DNA of 45,830 nucleotides from Vibrio aestuarianus (GCF_012395185.1 NZ_JAAZTU010000004.1:1-45830), one strand, 5' to 3'; numbered from the stretch's first letter, positions 15,250 through 25,185 are shown. Program-made: numbers and translations. The notes: generated by a model not told the origin, from the letters alone.

Positions 15250-17593
15250 AAAGCGTTAGTTCTAAACGAATTAATATTTCATCAGTAATATCAACAAGTT
15301 CTCCATATCCGACAATGGCAGTGATCTCTTTTTCTAAAGCTCGGGCGTGGTGAATGCTGATTTGTGCAAGCTCATTAAGATCACTGCGCAGTAGTGTTGT
15401 TATGGGGTCAAATACTGGTGCACTGCAAATACGCAACACGTAGATTTCCCCCATCAGCTGCGCTTTTTGAATGAAGGCAATGCGTTCTTTGGTACTTTCA
15501 AAATCACTCAACAGCTTAGATTGGATTGATTGAATACGCCCGCCAAATTTGATCGCCGCGATATACACTTCATTATATTGAGGTGTTGCCCCCTCGATAC
15601 GCTTCATAGGTTTGGCTAGCAATGTATTGGTGTGGTTTTTAAAAATCGGTTCCAATGAAATTCGATGCTCTTGTCCAAGTTTAGCAAGCAATACCAAATG
15701 CGGGGGAAGCGGGTAGTTAACGCCGATTACTTTCGGTCGGAGGTTCACCCCATGTTTATCAATAAATATCGGGGTGCTGATCATCTTATCCAATAAAATA
15801 TTGTGTAGCCCTTCCAAAAGCTGGTGGCTTGGCAAAACTTCTTCTTTGGCTGGTAGTTTGTCTTGATTATTTTCAATAAGACTATTGAAAAAAGCGATCG
15901 TTTTGGTTGTCTGAGTATTGTCTTCGATCATCAATTGCAAACGACGGCCTTCAGGACCAATACGCACTACGCTGTAAGGAACACGATTGAGAGGTAATTT
16001 TTTATCATAGAGTTGCAGCTCGCGGAAATTGACGCTGACTGTATCTCCAGCCTTCACTGTTAGCGGCGTATCTACAATTAAGCTTAGCCCTCGCTTTGAT
16101 AAGTCGACAGTATAACCTTCAGCCGTAGCATCCCCTTTGCTTGATATGGTGAGAGGTGATTTGAGACTATAGCGGGGTTCTTTTCTACGCGAGCGAGCAT
16201 CGAAATAAATACCAGTTGGCTCACCAATGATTTTTCTTGAGTGTCTGAACGCATTGAGTTCGCTATTTGCTAACTTAGGCTTGTCGATCAGTAGATAATC
16301 TTTGGCGGACTGTTCATCACCAATTTCTTGCAATATCCCGCAGTGGGTCAGTTCACTGGAGCGATCAGAGAGTTCACTGGCATGATTAGCGAGTTCTTTG
16401 CGTTCTTCATCTGAAAGCTCAAAGACGAATAAACGGAATGCTTTCCAGCTGTCGCGACGAGCTCCGACATGCCAGAACATTTTACGTTGTTCACGACTTG
16501 CTTCTGGCATCATCATTGAGAAGAACAGTGTCTTACCTTGATGCTCATGCTTAAATGAATACATCACGTTATTACTACCGCGAATTCCCGGTTTGGTCAG
16601 TTGCTGCATGCGCTCTTTTTTAAATAAAGAACCGAGAGCCTGCTGATTGCGCTCATCATGCCAATATTGCCAGATTGGTTGATTATTCTCTGTCAGCAAT
16701 ACGAGTTTTAGTTCATCACCGCTAAAAAAGACGGGTAAGTTACAGGTATGTTTAAGATAAGTATGTTCGTAACCACGGGTGCGAGCTCTAATTAACTTGT
16801 CTTGGTTATCATGACGCGTTTTTTGCGAATTATTCTGAAGTGCTTCGTCGATAACCTTTTCGATGACATTGGTGTCAGAAAGCTTCAAGGTTCGTAAAAA
16901 CTTAACCGCATCGTTATCGTAGGACTCTTCAATCCCAAGGATGCGATATTCAATGGTATTGTGCAGGCCAACTACTTCAGACGATTTATTAAGCTCTGAA
17001 AAATGAACCTTAATAACTTCGCCCAATTTGTAGTCGAATGCAGCCGGAACTTTGAATTTTGCACCTGAAGCTGAGAGATCAACACTTAAGCCATTCACTA
17101 GCTGCTTATTTTGTAAGTGGATTTCAACTTGAGATGTCACTCTTAAGCGATTTTCTTGACGTTTGAGGTCGTAGCCCAGTTTGACGGGTTCTGCTTCAAA
17201 GAGGGAATTCGCATTGGTTGATTTTTGTGGATTGTTGGTGCCGCGCTGCTGCATGACTCGAAAGTTATTACGAGTATTATTTAACGCCTCCCATACACCA
17301 TCGGTATAAGAACCAAATTTTTTTATGCTCTTATGATAGGCATTGAATGCAACATCATCTAACCAATGCTTACGACCATCTAATAAGTATTCTCGGCACT
17401 CGCCCTGCACTCGCCCTCGTAAGTCGATACTTCTAATACAAGGAGCCATAAGGCGGTTGAGTTCCATCTTTACCAATAATTTGACCGACGGCGGCTCATC
17501 TTCTGTCATTTGTAACAAAAGGTATTCAAAATCGGTGGATCCATAAGCCGGAATCAAACGCTCGGCGATTGATAGAATTTCAGATTGCTGCAT
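15248..17593 (-). CDS. plzC: Two-PilZ-domain c-di-GMP receptor protein (PlzC type)
   Basis: A 781 aa cytoplasmic protein without signal or membrane segments. Two PilZ domains each keep both parts of the c-di-GMP motif: RQENR (145-149) with DLSASG (172-177), and RKEPR (470-474) with DLSKRG (497-502). The N-terminal 120 residues, the region between the domains (250-440) and the C-terminal 240 residues match no domain I can name. Position between serB and radA is that of V. cholerae PlzC (VC2344), a PilZ protein reported to bind c-di-GMP; the output is not defined here. ATG 17593, with divergent radA starting about 190 nt away. Confidence 0.85.
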   Translation of the reverse strand: MQQSEILSIAERLIPAYGSTDFEYLLLQMTEDEPPSVKLLVKMELNRLMAPCIRSIDLRGRVQGECREYLLDGRKHWLDDVAFNAYHKSIKKFGSYTDGVWEALNNTRNNFRVMQQRGTNNPQKSTNANSLFEAEPVKLGYDLKRQENRLRVTSQVEIHLQNKQLVNGLSVDLSASGAKFKVPAAFDYKLGEVIKVHFSELNKSSEVVGLHNTIEYRILGIEESYDNDAVKFLRTLKLSDTNVIEKVIDEALQNNSQKTRHDNQDKLIRARTRGYEHTYLKHTCNLPVFFSGDELKLVLLTENNQPIWQYWHDERNQQALGSLFKKERMQQLTKPGIRGSNNVMYSFKHEHQGKTLFFSMMMPEASREQRKMFWHVGARRDSWKAFRLFVFELSDEERKELANHASELSDRSSELTHCGILQEIGDEQSAKDYLLIDKPKLANSELNAFRHSRKIIGEPTGIYFDARSRRKEPRYSLKSPLTISSKGDATAEGYTVDLSKRGLSLIVDTPLTVKAGDTVSVNFRELQLYDKKLPLNRVPYSVVRIGPEGRRLQLMIEDNTQTTKTIAFFNSLIENNQDKLPAKEEVLPSHQLLEGLHNILLDKMISTPIFIDKHGVNLRPKVIGVNYPLPPHLVLLAKLGQEHRISLEPIFKNHTNTLLAKPMKRIEGATPQYNEVYIAAIKFGGRIQSIQSKLLSDFESTKERIAFIQKAQLMGEIYVLRICSAPVFDPITTLLRSDLNELAQISIHHARALEKEITAIVGYGELVDITDEILIRLELTL

Positions 17594-17784
17594 ACTTTTC
17601 TGCTAAAGTGTTGCTCTCATAGGTTAATCGGCACAGTTATCATAATCTTTAGTTATCTGTAGCGAAGGTTCAACCTTTATTTAAACAGAAATTAACCTGC
17701 ATCACTGCAATATATTTTATTGGCTTACTATTTGAGCCAATTGATTATAAATGAACGGCAATAAATCAGAATGGTTGAGGGCTC

Positions 17785-19164
17785 ATGGCAAAAGTAAAAC
17801 GCGCATATGTTTGTAATGATTGCGGCGCCGATTTCCCGCGTTGGCAAGGTCAATGTGGCGCATGTGGTGCTTGGAACACTATTTCTGAGGTTCGTTTGGC
17901 TGCATCTCCCCAAGTTGCGCGTAATGAGCGTTTAAGTGGTTATGCAGGCGCGGTGTCTGAATCGCAAGTACAAGTGCTTTCTGACATAAACTTACAGGAA
18001 GTACCTCGATTCTCTAGCGGCTTTAAAGAGCTTGATCGCGTATTGGGTGGTGGTGTCGTTCCTGGCGCAGCGATACTGATTGGTGGAAATCCAGGAGCAG
18101 GTAAATCAACCTTATTGCTGCAAACTATGTGTCAGCTTTCAGCTTCAATGCCAACTTTATATGTGACTGGTGAAGAGTCGTTACAGCAAGTTGCGATGCG
18201 CGCGTCTAGACTGGGGCTGCCCAAAGATAATCTGAAAATGTTGTCTGAAACTAACGTTGACCGTATTTGCCAGATAGCAGAAAAAGAGCAACCTCGAATT
18301 ATGGTGATAGATTCTATTCAGGTTATGCATGTCGCTGATGTTCAATCATCTCCGGGTACGGTTGCTCAAGTCAGAGAATCCGCAACCGCACTGACTCGTT
18401 ACGCTAAGCAAAATAATGTAGCGGTGTTTTTAGTCGGGCACGTAACCAAAGATGGAACGTTAGCAGGACCTAAAGTTCTGGAACACATTATTGATTGCTC
18501 GGTATTACTTGATGGTGGAACCGATAGTCGTTTTCGAACCTTACGCAGTCATAAAAATCGATTTGGAGCGGTTAATGAGCTTGGTGTGTTTGCGATGACT
18601 GGCCAAGGTTTGCGTGAAGTAAGTAACCCCTCTGCCATTTTCCTATCACGCGGTGAAGAAGATACATCAGGCAGTTCGGTGATGGTGGTTTGGGAAGGAA
18701 CTCGCCCATTACTGGTTGAAATCCAAGCACTGGTCGATTACTCCCAACTTGCTAATCCAAGACGAGTCGCGGTTGGTTTGGAGCAAAACCGGTTGTCATT
18801 ATTGCTTGCAGTGCTGCATAAGCATGGCGGTTTACAAATGGCAGACCAAGATGTATTTGTGAATGTGGTTGGTGGGGTGAAAGTAACGGAAACCAGTGCC
18901 GATTTAGCACTATTAATGGCCCTACTTTCTAGTTTTCGCGATAAACCGCTACCTAAAGATGTGGTCGTATTTGGTGAGGTTGGGCTAGCTGGCGAGATTC
19001 GCCCAGTGCCGAGTGGTCAAGAGCGGCTCAACGAAGCATTTAAACATGGTTTTAAAAGAGCGGTGGTGCCAATAGCAAACATGCCTAAAGGTGGTATTGC
19101 TGGCATGCAAATACACGGAGTAAAAAAATTGTCAGAAGCGATAGAAGCGTTTGATGAGTTGTAA
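17785..19164 (+). CDS. radA: DNA repair protein RadA
   Basis: RecA-like ATPase that processes recombination intermediates and extends D-loops by branch migration. 459 aa. N-terminal zinc finger C10-x2-C13...C24-x2-C27; Walker A GNPGAGKST (102-110); Walker B LMVIDSIQ-type (here IMVIDSIQ); the RadA-specific KNRFG motif; and a C-terminal Lon-protease-like domain (about 300-459) lacking protease function in the family. ATG 17785 follows GAGGG. The upstream region (17594-17784) must carry divergent promoters for this gene and the PilZ gene; I could not define them. Confidence 0.97.
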   Translation: MAKVKRAYVCNDCGADFPRWQGQCGACGAWNTISEVRLAASPQVARNERLSGYAGAVSESQVQVLSDINLQEVPRFSSGFKELDRVLGGGVVPGAAILIGGNPGAGKSTLLLQTMCQLSASMPTLYVTGEESLQQVAMRASRLGLPKDNLKMLSETNVDRICQIAEKEQPRIMVIDSIQVMHVADVQSSPGTVAQVRESATALTRYAKQNNVAVFLVGHVTKDGTLAGPKVLEHIIDCSVLLDGGTDSRFRTLRSHKNRFGAVNELGVFAMTGQGLREVSNPSAIFLSRGEEDTSGSSVMVVWEGTRPLLVEIQALVDYSQLANPRRVAVGLEQNRLSLLLAVLHKHGGLQMADQDVFVNVVGGVKVTETSADLALLMALLSSFRDKPLPKDVVVFGEVGLAGEIRPVPSGQERLNEAFKHGFKRAVVPIANMPKGGIAGMQIHGVKKLSEAIEAFDEL

Positions 19165-19336
19165 TTTCGTATGAGCTTTCGTTTAAAATACAGCAAATGA
19201 TGTGAATTTAGCTATCCTTCTTAGGTAGGGAAATACGCTGAAATTACGTAAATCAAATAAATTGATATCGTTTGATTTTGGCATGCAGTAACATAGACAA
19301 GTTTTTTTTCTTCTAGAGCACGCAGAGCTATCAGTC

Positions 19337-19360
19337 TTGACAGATTGTGGTATACTCTGC
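19337..19360 (+). promoter_or_regulatory. fusA2 promoter with extended -10 and GC-rich discriminator
   Basis: TGGTATACT (19348-19356) is an extended -10 element, followed by a GC-rich discriminator (CTGCGCGC), a layout typical of growth-rate or stringently controlled promoters. TTGACA occurs at 19337-19342 but only 8 nt before the -10, so it cannot be its -35. The rest of the 229-nt gap after radA shows nothing else clear. Confidence 0.5.
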
Positions 19361-19393
19361 GCGCAATTTATATCCTATTAACAGAGTAAGACA

Positions 19394-21484
19394 ATGGCAG
19401 ATTTATCGAAATACAGAAACATTGGTATTTTCGCGCACGTTGATGCGGGTAAAACAACTACCACTGAGCGTATCCTTAAGCTAACTGGTCAAATCCACAA
19501 AACTGGTGAAGTACATGATGGCGAATCGACCACTGACTTCATGGAACAGGAAGCTGAGCGCGGTATTACAATCCAGTCAGCAGCTGTAAGTTGTTTCTGG
19601 AAAGGCCACCGTTTCAACGTTATCGACACCCCGGGACACGTTGACTTCACTGTTGAAGTTTATCGTTCTCTTAAAGTGCTTGATGGCGGTATCGGTGTAT
19701 TCTGTGGTTCAGGCGGTGTTGAACCTCAGTCTGAAACTAACTGGCGTTACGCGAACGATTCAGAAGTATCTCGTCTGATCTTCGTTAACAAACTAGACCG
19801 TATGGGTGCAGACTTCTACCGCGTTGTTGAGCAAGTTAAAAACGTACTTGGCGCTCGTCCACTAGTAATGACCCTACCAATCGGTATCGAAGACAACTTC
19901 GTTGGTGTGGTTGATGTCCTAACTCGTCAAGCTTACGTTTGGGATGAAACAGGTCTTCCTGAAAACTACACAATTCAAGATATCCCAGCGGATATGGTTG
20001 ATGATGTTGAAGCTTACCGTGAAGAGATGGTTGAAACTGCTGTAGAGCAAGACGACGATCTTATGGAAGCTTACATGGAAGGTGAAGAGCCTTCTATCGA
20101 AGATATCAAACGTTGTATCCGTAAAGGTACTCGTGATCTAGCATTCTTCCCAACATTCTGTGGTTCTGCATTTAAGAATAAAGGTATGCAACTAGTACTT
20201 GATGCTGTGGTTGATTACCTACCAGCTCCAACAGAAGTTGATCCACAACCTTTGATGGACGAAGAAGGCAACGAAACTGGCCGTCACGCTATCGTTTCTG
20301 CTGATGAAACTTTCAAAGCACTAGCATTTAAGATCATGGACGACCGTTTCGGCGCCCTAACTTTCGTTCGTATTTACTCTGGTAAACTGAACAAAGGTGA
20401 CACCATCCTTAACTCGTTCACTGGTAAAACAGAACGTGTTGGTCGTATGGTTGAGATGCAAGCGAATGATCGTAATGAACTGACTTCTGCACAAGCGGGT
20501 GACATCATCGCTATCGTGGGCATGAAAAACGTTCAAACTGGTCACACGCTATGTGATCCAAAAGACGAAGTTACTCTAGAGCCTATGGTGTTCCCTGCAC
20601 CTGTAATCTCTATCGCAGTACAGCCTAAAGATAAAGGCGGTTCTGAGAAAATGGGTATCGCGATCGGTAAAATGGTTGCAGAAGATCCAACGTTCCAAGT
20701 TGAAACTGACGAAGATTCAGGCGAAACCATCCTTAAAGGTATGGGCGAACTTCACCTAGACATCAAAGTAGATATCTTGAAGCGTACTTACGGCGTTGAC
20801 CTAATTGTAGGTAAACCACAAGTAGCTTACCGTGAAACTATCACTCAAGCAGTTGAAGATAGCTACACGCATAAGAAACAGTCTGGTGGTTCTGGTCAAT
20901 TCGGTAAGATCGACTACCGTATCAAACCTGGTGAAGTGAACACTGGCTTTACGTTCAAATCAACAGTTGTTGGTGGTAACGTACCTAAAGAATTCTGGCC
21001 TGCAGTTGAGAAAGGCTTCAAGTCAATGATGAACGAAGGTGTTCTAGCTGGCTTCCCAGTTCTTGACGTTGAAGTTGAACTGTTCGACGGTGGTTTCCAC
21101 GCAGTTGACTCATCAGCTATCGCATTTGAAATCGCAGCGAAAGGCGCATTCCGCCAATCTATGCCTAAAGCAGGTGCACAACTTCTTGAGCCTATCATGA
21201 AAGTTGACGTGTTCACTCCAGACGATCACGTTGGTGATGTTATCGGTGACCTTAACCGTCGCCGTGGTATGATCAAAGACCAAGAAGCTGGTGTAACTGG
21301 CGTTCGCGTTAAAGCTGACGTACCACTATCAGAAATGTTTGGCTACATCGGTACACTACGTACTATGACATCAGGCCGTGGTCAGTTCTCTATGGAGTTC
21401 TCACACTACTCTGCATGTCCTGCTAACGTTTCTGAGCAAGTAATTGCTGAAGTGAAAGCACGTAAAGAAGCTGAGAAGAAGTAA
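19394..21484 (+). CDS. fusA: Elongation factor G, stand-alone second copy (EF-G2)
   Basis: Translational GTPase catalysing ribosomal translocation and, with RRF, recycling. 696 aa with all G motifs: AHVDAGKTT (14-22), RGITI, DTPGH, NKLDR and GSAFKNKG, then domains II-V including SGQFGKI-type loop IV and [15 protein letters not shown]. It is not in an rpsL-rpsG-fusA-tuf operon; it is single, with its own promoter and terminator. Vibrio genomes have a second fusA in the str operon, so this is probably the fusA2 copy. Codon use is strongly optimised (for example GGT, CGT, AAC, GAA), more than most neighbours, suggesting high expression. Division of labour with the other EF-G cannot be read here. 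Confidence 0.93.
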   Translation: MADLSKYRNIGIFAHVDAGKTTTTERILKLTGQIHKTGEVHDGESTTDFMEQEAERGITIQSAAVSCFWKGHRFNVIDTPGHVDFTVEVYRSLKVLDGGIGVFCGSGGVEPQSETNWRYANDSEVSRLIFVNKLDRMGADFYRVVEQVKNVLGARPLVMTLPIGIEDNFVGVVDVLTRQAYVWDETGLPENYTIQDIPADMVDDVEAYREEMVETAVEQDDDLMEAYMEGEEPSIEDIKRCIRKGTRDLAFFPTFCGSAFKNKGMQLVLDAVVDYLPAPTEVDPQPLMDEEGNETGRHAIVSADETFKALAFKIMDDRFGALTFVRIYSGKLNKGDTILNSFTGKTERVGRMVEMQANDRNELTSAQAGDIIAIVGMKNVQTGHTLCDPKDEVTLEPMVFPAPVISIAVQPKDKGGSEKMGIAIGKMVAEDPTFQVETDEDSGETILKGMGELHLDIKVDILKRTYGVDLIVGKPQVAYRETITQAVEDSYTHKKQSGGSGQFGKIDYRIKPGEVNTGFTFKSTVVGGNVPKEFWPAVEKGFKSMMNEGVLAGFPVLDVEVELFDGGFHAVDSSAIAFEIAAKGAFRQSMPKAGAQLLEPIMKVDVFTPDDHVGDVIGDLNRRRGMIKDQEAGVTGVRVKADVPLSEMFGYIGTLRTMTSGRGQFSMEFSHYSACPANVSEQVIAEVKARKEAEKK

Positions 21485-21507
21485 TTCTTTAAATAAGCTA
21501 ATACGTA

Positions 21508-21546
21508 AAACCCCCGCAAGCGAAAGCTTGCGGGGGTTTATTTTTT
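21508..21546 (+). terminator. Very strong fusA2 terminator
   Basis: AAACCCCCGCAAGC (21508-21521), GAAA tetraloop closed by C-G, GCTTGCGGGGGTTT (21526-21539), then A and T6. Fourteen perfect pairs. Confidence 0.95.
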
Positions 21547-21635
21547 GTAATAGTGATTAGTGCTGATTTAAATAAAAACGAATGACGTTTTTGAATTGAT
21601 ACCAACCGTAGCAAATAACCGCTCAACCTAGCTTG

Positions 21636-21848
21636 CTAGCTTTTTAGACTGACATAAATCTCTTCTACCTTAACGCGTGCCCATTCCGTTTTCCGTAAAA
21701 ACTTAAGGCTAGACTTAATGCTAGGGTCTTTTTTGAAACAGTTGATATTGACCATATAGCTGAGTTCTTCCCAACCGTAATATTCAACCAGTTCTGTCAG
21801 TAGCTTTTCCAAAGTAATACCGTGTAGCGGATTGTTGGCTTGTGTCAT
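21636..21848 (-). CDS. VF530 family DNA-binding protein (DUF2132)
   Basis: A 70 aa protein with the VF530 signature: [20 protein letters not shown], then [26 protein letters not shown] and KVEEIYV. The founder from Vibrio fischeri has a small helical DNA-binding fold; the target and role are unknown. ATG 21848 lacks a strong ribosome site. Single gene, on the minus strand between fusA2 and the acyl-CoA ligase. Confidence 0.88.
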   Translation of the reverse strand: MTQANNPLHGITLEKLLTELVEYYGWEELSYMVNINCFKKDPSIKSSLKFLRKTEWARVKVEEIYVSLKS

Positions 21849-21960
21849 GGGATATCTTTTATGTTTGAGTTTTTCTTAGTATAACAGCCAAGATAACGCT
21901 ATCTAGGGTAGAAAAGCTTCTCGAGCCGAAAAACGAATAAATACGCTATAAATCTGCACA

Positions 21961-21990
21961 GAAAAAAGGCTAATAAAATTATTAGCCTTT
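21961..21990 (-). terminator. Intrinsic terminator of the acyl-CoA ligase gene
   Basis: On the minus strand AAAGGCTAAT pairs with ATTAGCCTTT and is followed by a T6 run (plus-strand A-run 21962-21967). It begins about 20 nt past the ligase stop codon. Confidence 0.85.
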
Positions 21991-22012
21991 ACTTTTAGCC
22001 TGTTAGATATAG

Positions 22013-23698
22013 TTATTCTTCCCACACCACCAGTTGACCTTTCGGCCAGTTATGGCCAATCTCATGATATTTTTGCTCTAACACGTGACGTTTAATTTTC
22101 AATGTTGGAGTGAGGACGCCATTTTCTATCGACCATGGATCTTTGATCATTAATACGCCTTTAATTTGTTCATGAGATTCCAGTTCGGAATTGATACGTG
22201 CAATGACTTTCTTCGTAGTTCGCTCATATCGGGCGCGATCGAAATGAGGGAAATTATGTGGAACGACAAGTAAGATAGGTGCGGGAAGCCCCAAACCTAT
22301 CAAGCACATCATTTCAACTCGACTGTATTCAAATAACTTATTTTCAATTGGGACTGGGGCAACAAATTTACCTTTGGCGGTTTTGAAGGTGTCTTTTTTA
22401 CGACCCTGGATGGTTAGATAACCTTCTGCGTCAATAAAACCAATATCTCCAGTGTGTAGCCAACCTTCTTTATCAAATGACTCTTGGGTTGCAATATCAT
22501 TTTTGTAGTAACCAGAAAATAAGCCGTTACCGCGAACCATGATTTCATTGTCATTGGCAATCTTCAGTTCAATACCTGGGCCTGCTTGTCCAACGGAACC
22601 AATTTTATCGGCTCTAAATGGGTAGTTGAGGGTGCTATAGGCAAATGATTCGGTCATCCCCCACGCTTCGGTAATGTTTAATCCAATACTGTGGTACCAC
22701 TCTAGCAGTGATGGTGATACCGGGGCACTACCGCAGCCTAAAACACGTGCATGATTTAACCCTAAACCCTCGGCTAATTTCTTTTTGATTAGCGAATTTA
22801 CAAAAGGAATTTTAAGTAGGAAGTTGAGCTTTTTCTGGGGGAGCTTATCTTGAATACGTTGTTGGAACAGTGTCCATAACCGAGGCACCGAAATAAACAG
22901 AGTAGGGCGCTGCATTTTTACATCTTCAATAAAGGTGTCCAATGACTCTGGAAACGCGGTAAGAACCCCGCCCATAATTGATGAGCCAAAGATGTAGACA
23001 CGCTCAGTAATGTGCGCCAATGGTAAATAAGAAAAAAGGCGATCATCTTCTTGAATACCAATATGGTTAATCAACTGTTGAGCTGACCAGCAAAAGGCAC
23101 CATATGTCAGCATAGCGCCTTTTGGTAAACCAGACGTGCCAGAGGTATAGACTATCGACATCAGTTTGTTGTCGTGGTGCTGAGGTCTTAATTGACTTGG
23201 TTGATGCTGCTCTATCAGTGAAATGAATTGGTATTTGCATTCTGGCGCAGAATCGTAAGGCAAAGCGATACTGATGAGATCAGGCATGTTCTGTAAAACC
23301 TGACTGGTCTCCTTGGCATCATCAAGCTTGCCTGCTAGCAAAATTTTACTTTCACTGTGCGTGATACAATACTCGATGGTATCGGCCCCTGCGGTTGGGA
23401 AGATAGGAACGCTGATAAAGTCACCGAGCATCATCGCCAAATCACAAATAAACCATTCGGCGCAGTTTTTTGAAATTAAGGCGATTTTATCTTGCGGCTT
23501 GGCCCCTAGTTCTTGTAGCGCAGACACCAGCTTAAGGGCTTTGTCGGCCACTTCGGCATAGGTGTATTCAACAAATTGCCGGTTGATAATTTGTTTTAGA
23601 TAAACCTGATTTGGGCGTTCCTGTGCCCATTTTAGGATCATCTCATTGGGTGGTGGGAGAGCGCAGGTTTGTTTGCTTAACTCGTTAGGCTGAATCAT
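22013..23698 (-). CDS. AMP-forming long-chain acyl-CoA synthetase
   Basis: ANL-superfamily adenylate-forming enzyme activating fatty acids to acyl-AMP then acyl-CoA. 561 aa, slightly shorter than FAA1/COG1022-type ligases. Motifs: A3 P-loop YTSGTSGLPKGAML (184-197), a motif near AWGMTE, SGYYKND, GWLHTGDIGFID (A7) and GRKKDTFKTAKGKFVAP (A8 hinge). The C-terminal LKIKR holds the likely catalytic lysine. No signal or membrane segment. ATG 23698 follows GGAG. This is probably the last core gene before the Tad region; whether its substrate is a membrane or dietary fatty acid cannot be told. Confidence 0.9.
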   Translation of the reverse strand: MIQPNELSKQTCALPPPNEMILKWAQERPNQVYLKQIINRQFVEYTYAEVADKALKLVSALQELGAKPQDKIALISKNCAEWFICDLAMMLGDFISVPIFPTAGADTIEYCITHSESKILLAGKLDDAKETSQVLQNMPDLISIALPYDSAPECKYQFISLIEQHQPSQLRPQHHDNKLMSIVYTSGTSGLPKGAMLTYGAFCWSAQQLINHIGIQEDDRLFSYLPLAHITERVYIFGSSIMGGVLTAFPESLDTFIEDVKMQRPTLFISVPRLWTLFQQRIQDKLPQKKLNFLLKIPFVNSLIKKKLAEGLGLNHARVLGCGSAPVSPSLLEWYHSIGLNITEAWGMTESFAYSTLNYPFRADKIGSVGQAGPGIELKIANDNEIMVRGNGLFSGYYKNDIATQESFDKEGWLHTGDIGFIDAEGYLTIQGRKKDTFKTAKGKFVAPVPIENKLFEYSRVEMMCLIGLGLPAPILLVVPHNFPHFDRARYERTTKKVIARINSELESHEQIKGVLMIKDPWSIENGVLTPTLKIKRHVLEQKYHEIGHNWPKGQLVVWEE

Positions 23699-23829
23699 TC
23701 TCTAACTCCATGTTATTGGCAAAATCATTATTGTTGTTATGTTAATTTCTTGTTAACTCTATCATGTTGAAATGATTGAGTGAAAGGAGATTTTCTCTTT
23801 GTTTGTCGGAATTTTGACCAAGGTAAAAT

Positions 23830-24564
23830 TTAATGAAACGAATGGGTTTGTCGAAACACTCCCGGGCTAACCCCTGTTTTTTTCTTAAACATTCGTGAAA
23901 AATAGGACACATCTTTGTAGCCACATTGGTAAGCAATATATTCAATTTTACAATTAGGCTCACTGATCAATAAACGTTTTGCATTAGCAATTCTTTTAAA
24001 AGTGAGATAATCAATAAAACTTTTCCCTGTGTGTTTATGAAATATTTTAGAAAAATAAGTGACTGAGTAGTGACAATGTTCAGCAATGTCTTTCTCTTGT
24101 ATAGGGTTAGCTATGTGCTGTTCAATGTATTGAATGGCTTTGACTAAATCGTCACTAACTCGGTTGTTTAGTGTTTGGTCATGGGTGTTTAATCTTGCTT
24201 TAACTTTATCAAAATCATGAGTTAGGTAACTTTGAATCCTATCTAGCTCTAAATTATAATCTGATTGATTTGTTTGTATTTTTTCTAAAATAAAATCGCG
24301 GTTCGTTATTTCACATTCACCATGGTATACGATAACTAATTGACGATTTAAATTTTCACACAAATTAATCGCAAAATTAAGTAATTCACGGTTTATATCT
24401 TGGTTGTAAAAAAAGAAACATAGCCTTACCTCAGAATTACTGAGAACAGAAATGTCGTTACCACACTCAATAAAGGTGAATTTTTCATTTAGGGTGCTAA
24501 ATAATCGGTTTGGCAGCAGGGCAAGTGGCTGTCCAATCCAATAGAGTGCATTTTCTTCCATCAT
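23830..24564 (-). CDS. AraC-family transcriptional regulator
   Basis: A 244 aa protein with a C-terminal AraC double helix-turn-helix (about residues 133-240): IQEKDIAEHCHYSVTYFSKIF for the first and CKIEYIAYQCGYKDVSYFSRMF for the second, ending GVSPGVFRQ. The N-terminal 125 residues match no sensor domain I recognise. It starts at ATG 24564 and reads away from the Tad genes, with 331 nt between the start codons; divergent orientation suggests it controls flp/tad transcription, possibly also its own. Low G+C and rare-codon use stand out from the core genes to its left. Confidence 0.88.
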   Translation of the reverse strand: MMEENALYWIGQPLALLPNRLFSTLNEKFTFIECGNDISVLSNSEVRLCFFFYNQDINRELLNFAINLCENLNRQLVIVYHGECEITNRDFILEKIQTNQSDYNLELDRIQSYLTHDFDKVKARLNTHDQTLNNRVSDDLVKAIQYIEQHIANPIQEKDIAEHCHYSVTYFSKIFHKHTGKSFIDYLTFKRIANAKRLLISEPNCKIEYIAYQCGYKDVSYFSRMFKKKTGVSPGVFRQTHSFH

Positions 24565-24895
24565 GAATTATCCATTGCGTTATACTCACTTTAAACTACT
24601 CCTTTTAGATTAGATGTAGCTTAAGAAAGTACAAGTCATACCAGAAAAATGCCATAGATAATTGCCTTGAAAAGTAAGTTACATGGGGTTTTTTATAAAG
24701 TTTTTTTGATAAACATCTTTTTTATCAATGGTTTTTTGTTTTTAACTACTGGGCAGTTACCTAAACATTAGTATTGTTTGATGGCAATAAAGTACCAGAA
24801 CTAGACATAAAAATTCTAACTGATAATTTTATTATTAACTAACGTTGTTAGTAGCAATCAATTTGTTGTATTGCAGTTTGGAAGGAGACCGAGCG
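24565..24895 (+). promoter_or_regulatory. AT-rich control region between araC-type gene and flp
   Basis: 331 nt of very AT-rich DNA. Two palindromes are visible: TTGATAAA-N7-TTTATCAA (24706-24728) and ACTAAC-GTT-GTTAGT (24838-24852), the latter about 45 nt before the first pilin start. The ribosome site GAAGGAG (24881-24887) is excellent. No clear -35/-10 pair was found. The composition suggests silencing by H-NS relieved by the AraC protein; that is inference. Confidence 0.45.
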
Positions 24896-25072
24896 ATGAA
24901 ACGATTTTATGAGCAGGTAAAGACCTTTGTGCAAGATGAAGAAGGCCTTTCCGTTGTCGAGTATGTGGTGGGTGCCGCGCTATTGGTTGGTGCTTTGAGT
25001 GCAGTTTTCACCACTTTAGGAACGAGCTTAACCAGCAGTCTATCAAGTAGCTTAAGTAGCATTGGTAGTTAA
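24896..25072 (+). CDS. flp: Flp-type prepilin 1
   Basis: The 58 aa major pilin candidate of the type IVc (Tad) pilus. A leader ending DEEG is followed by the Flp motif: cleavage at G/LSVVEY gives Glu at +5 and Tyr at +6 of the mature protein, then a hydrophobic helix (VVGAALLVGALSAVF). The tail is Ser-rich (SLTSSLSSSLSSIGS), leaving several possible O-glycosylation sites. ATG 24896 has the GAAGGAG ribosome site; a longer in-frame start at 24845 has none. TadV should process it. Confidence 0.93.
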   Translation: MKRFYEQVKTFVQDEEGLSVVEYVVGAALLVGALSAVFTTLGTSLTSSLSSSLSSIGS

Positions 25073-25129
25073 GGTTCATAGTTTGGTGAGTGTTCAAGAC
25101 TCTTAATGCGGTGTTTAATATTTTTTTAG

Positions 25130-25157
25130 CAAAGAAGGGAATTTATTTCCTTCTTTG
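25130..25157 (+). promoter_or_regulatory. Stem-loop between the two flp genes
   Basis: CAAAGAAGGGAA (25130-25141), loop TTTA, TTTCCTTCTTTG (25146-25157): 12 pairs including one G-U. No T-run follows. A stable hairpin after a pilin gene commonly protects its mRNA 3' end and lets the pilin be made in excess over the assembly genes; here that is inferred. Confidence 0.6.
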
Positions 25158-25185
25158 TTAATCCGATAATTAATCGAGGTTAACT

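Noticed and set aside
19337..19342. TTGACA as -35 of the fusA2 promoter
   Set aside because: It is only 8 nt from the TATACT -10; spacing makes it unusable as its -35.
21600..21635. Short hairpin CTAGC-TT-GCTAG after the VF530 gene as terminator
   Set aside because: Loop of two bases and no T-run in the minus-strand direction; too weak to call.
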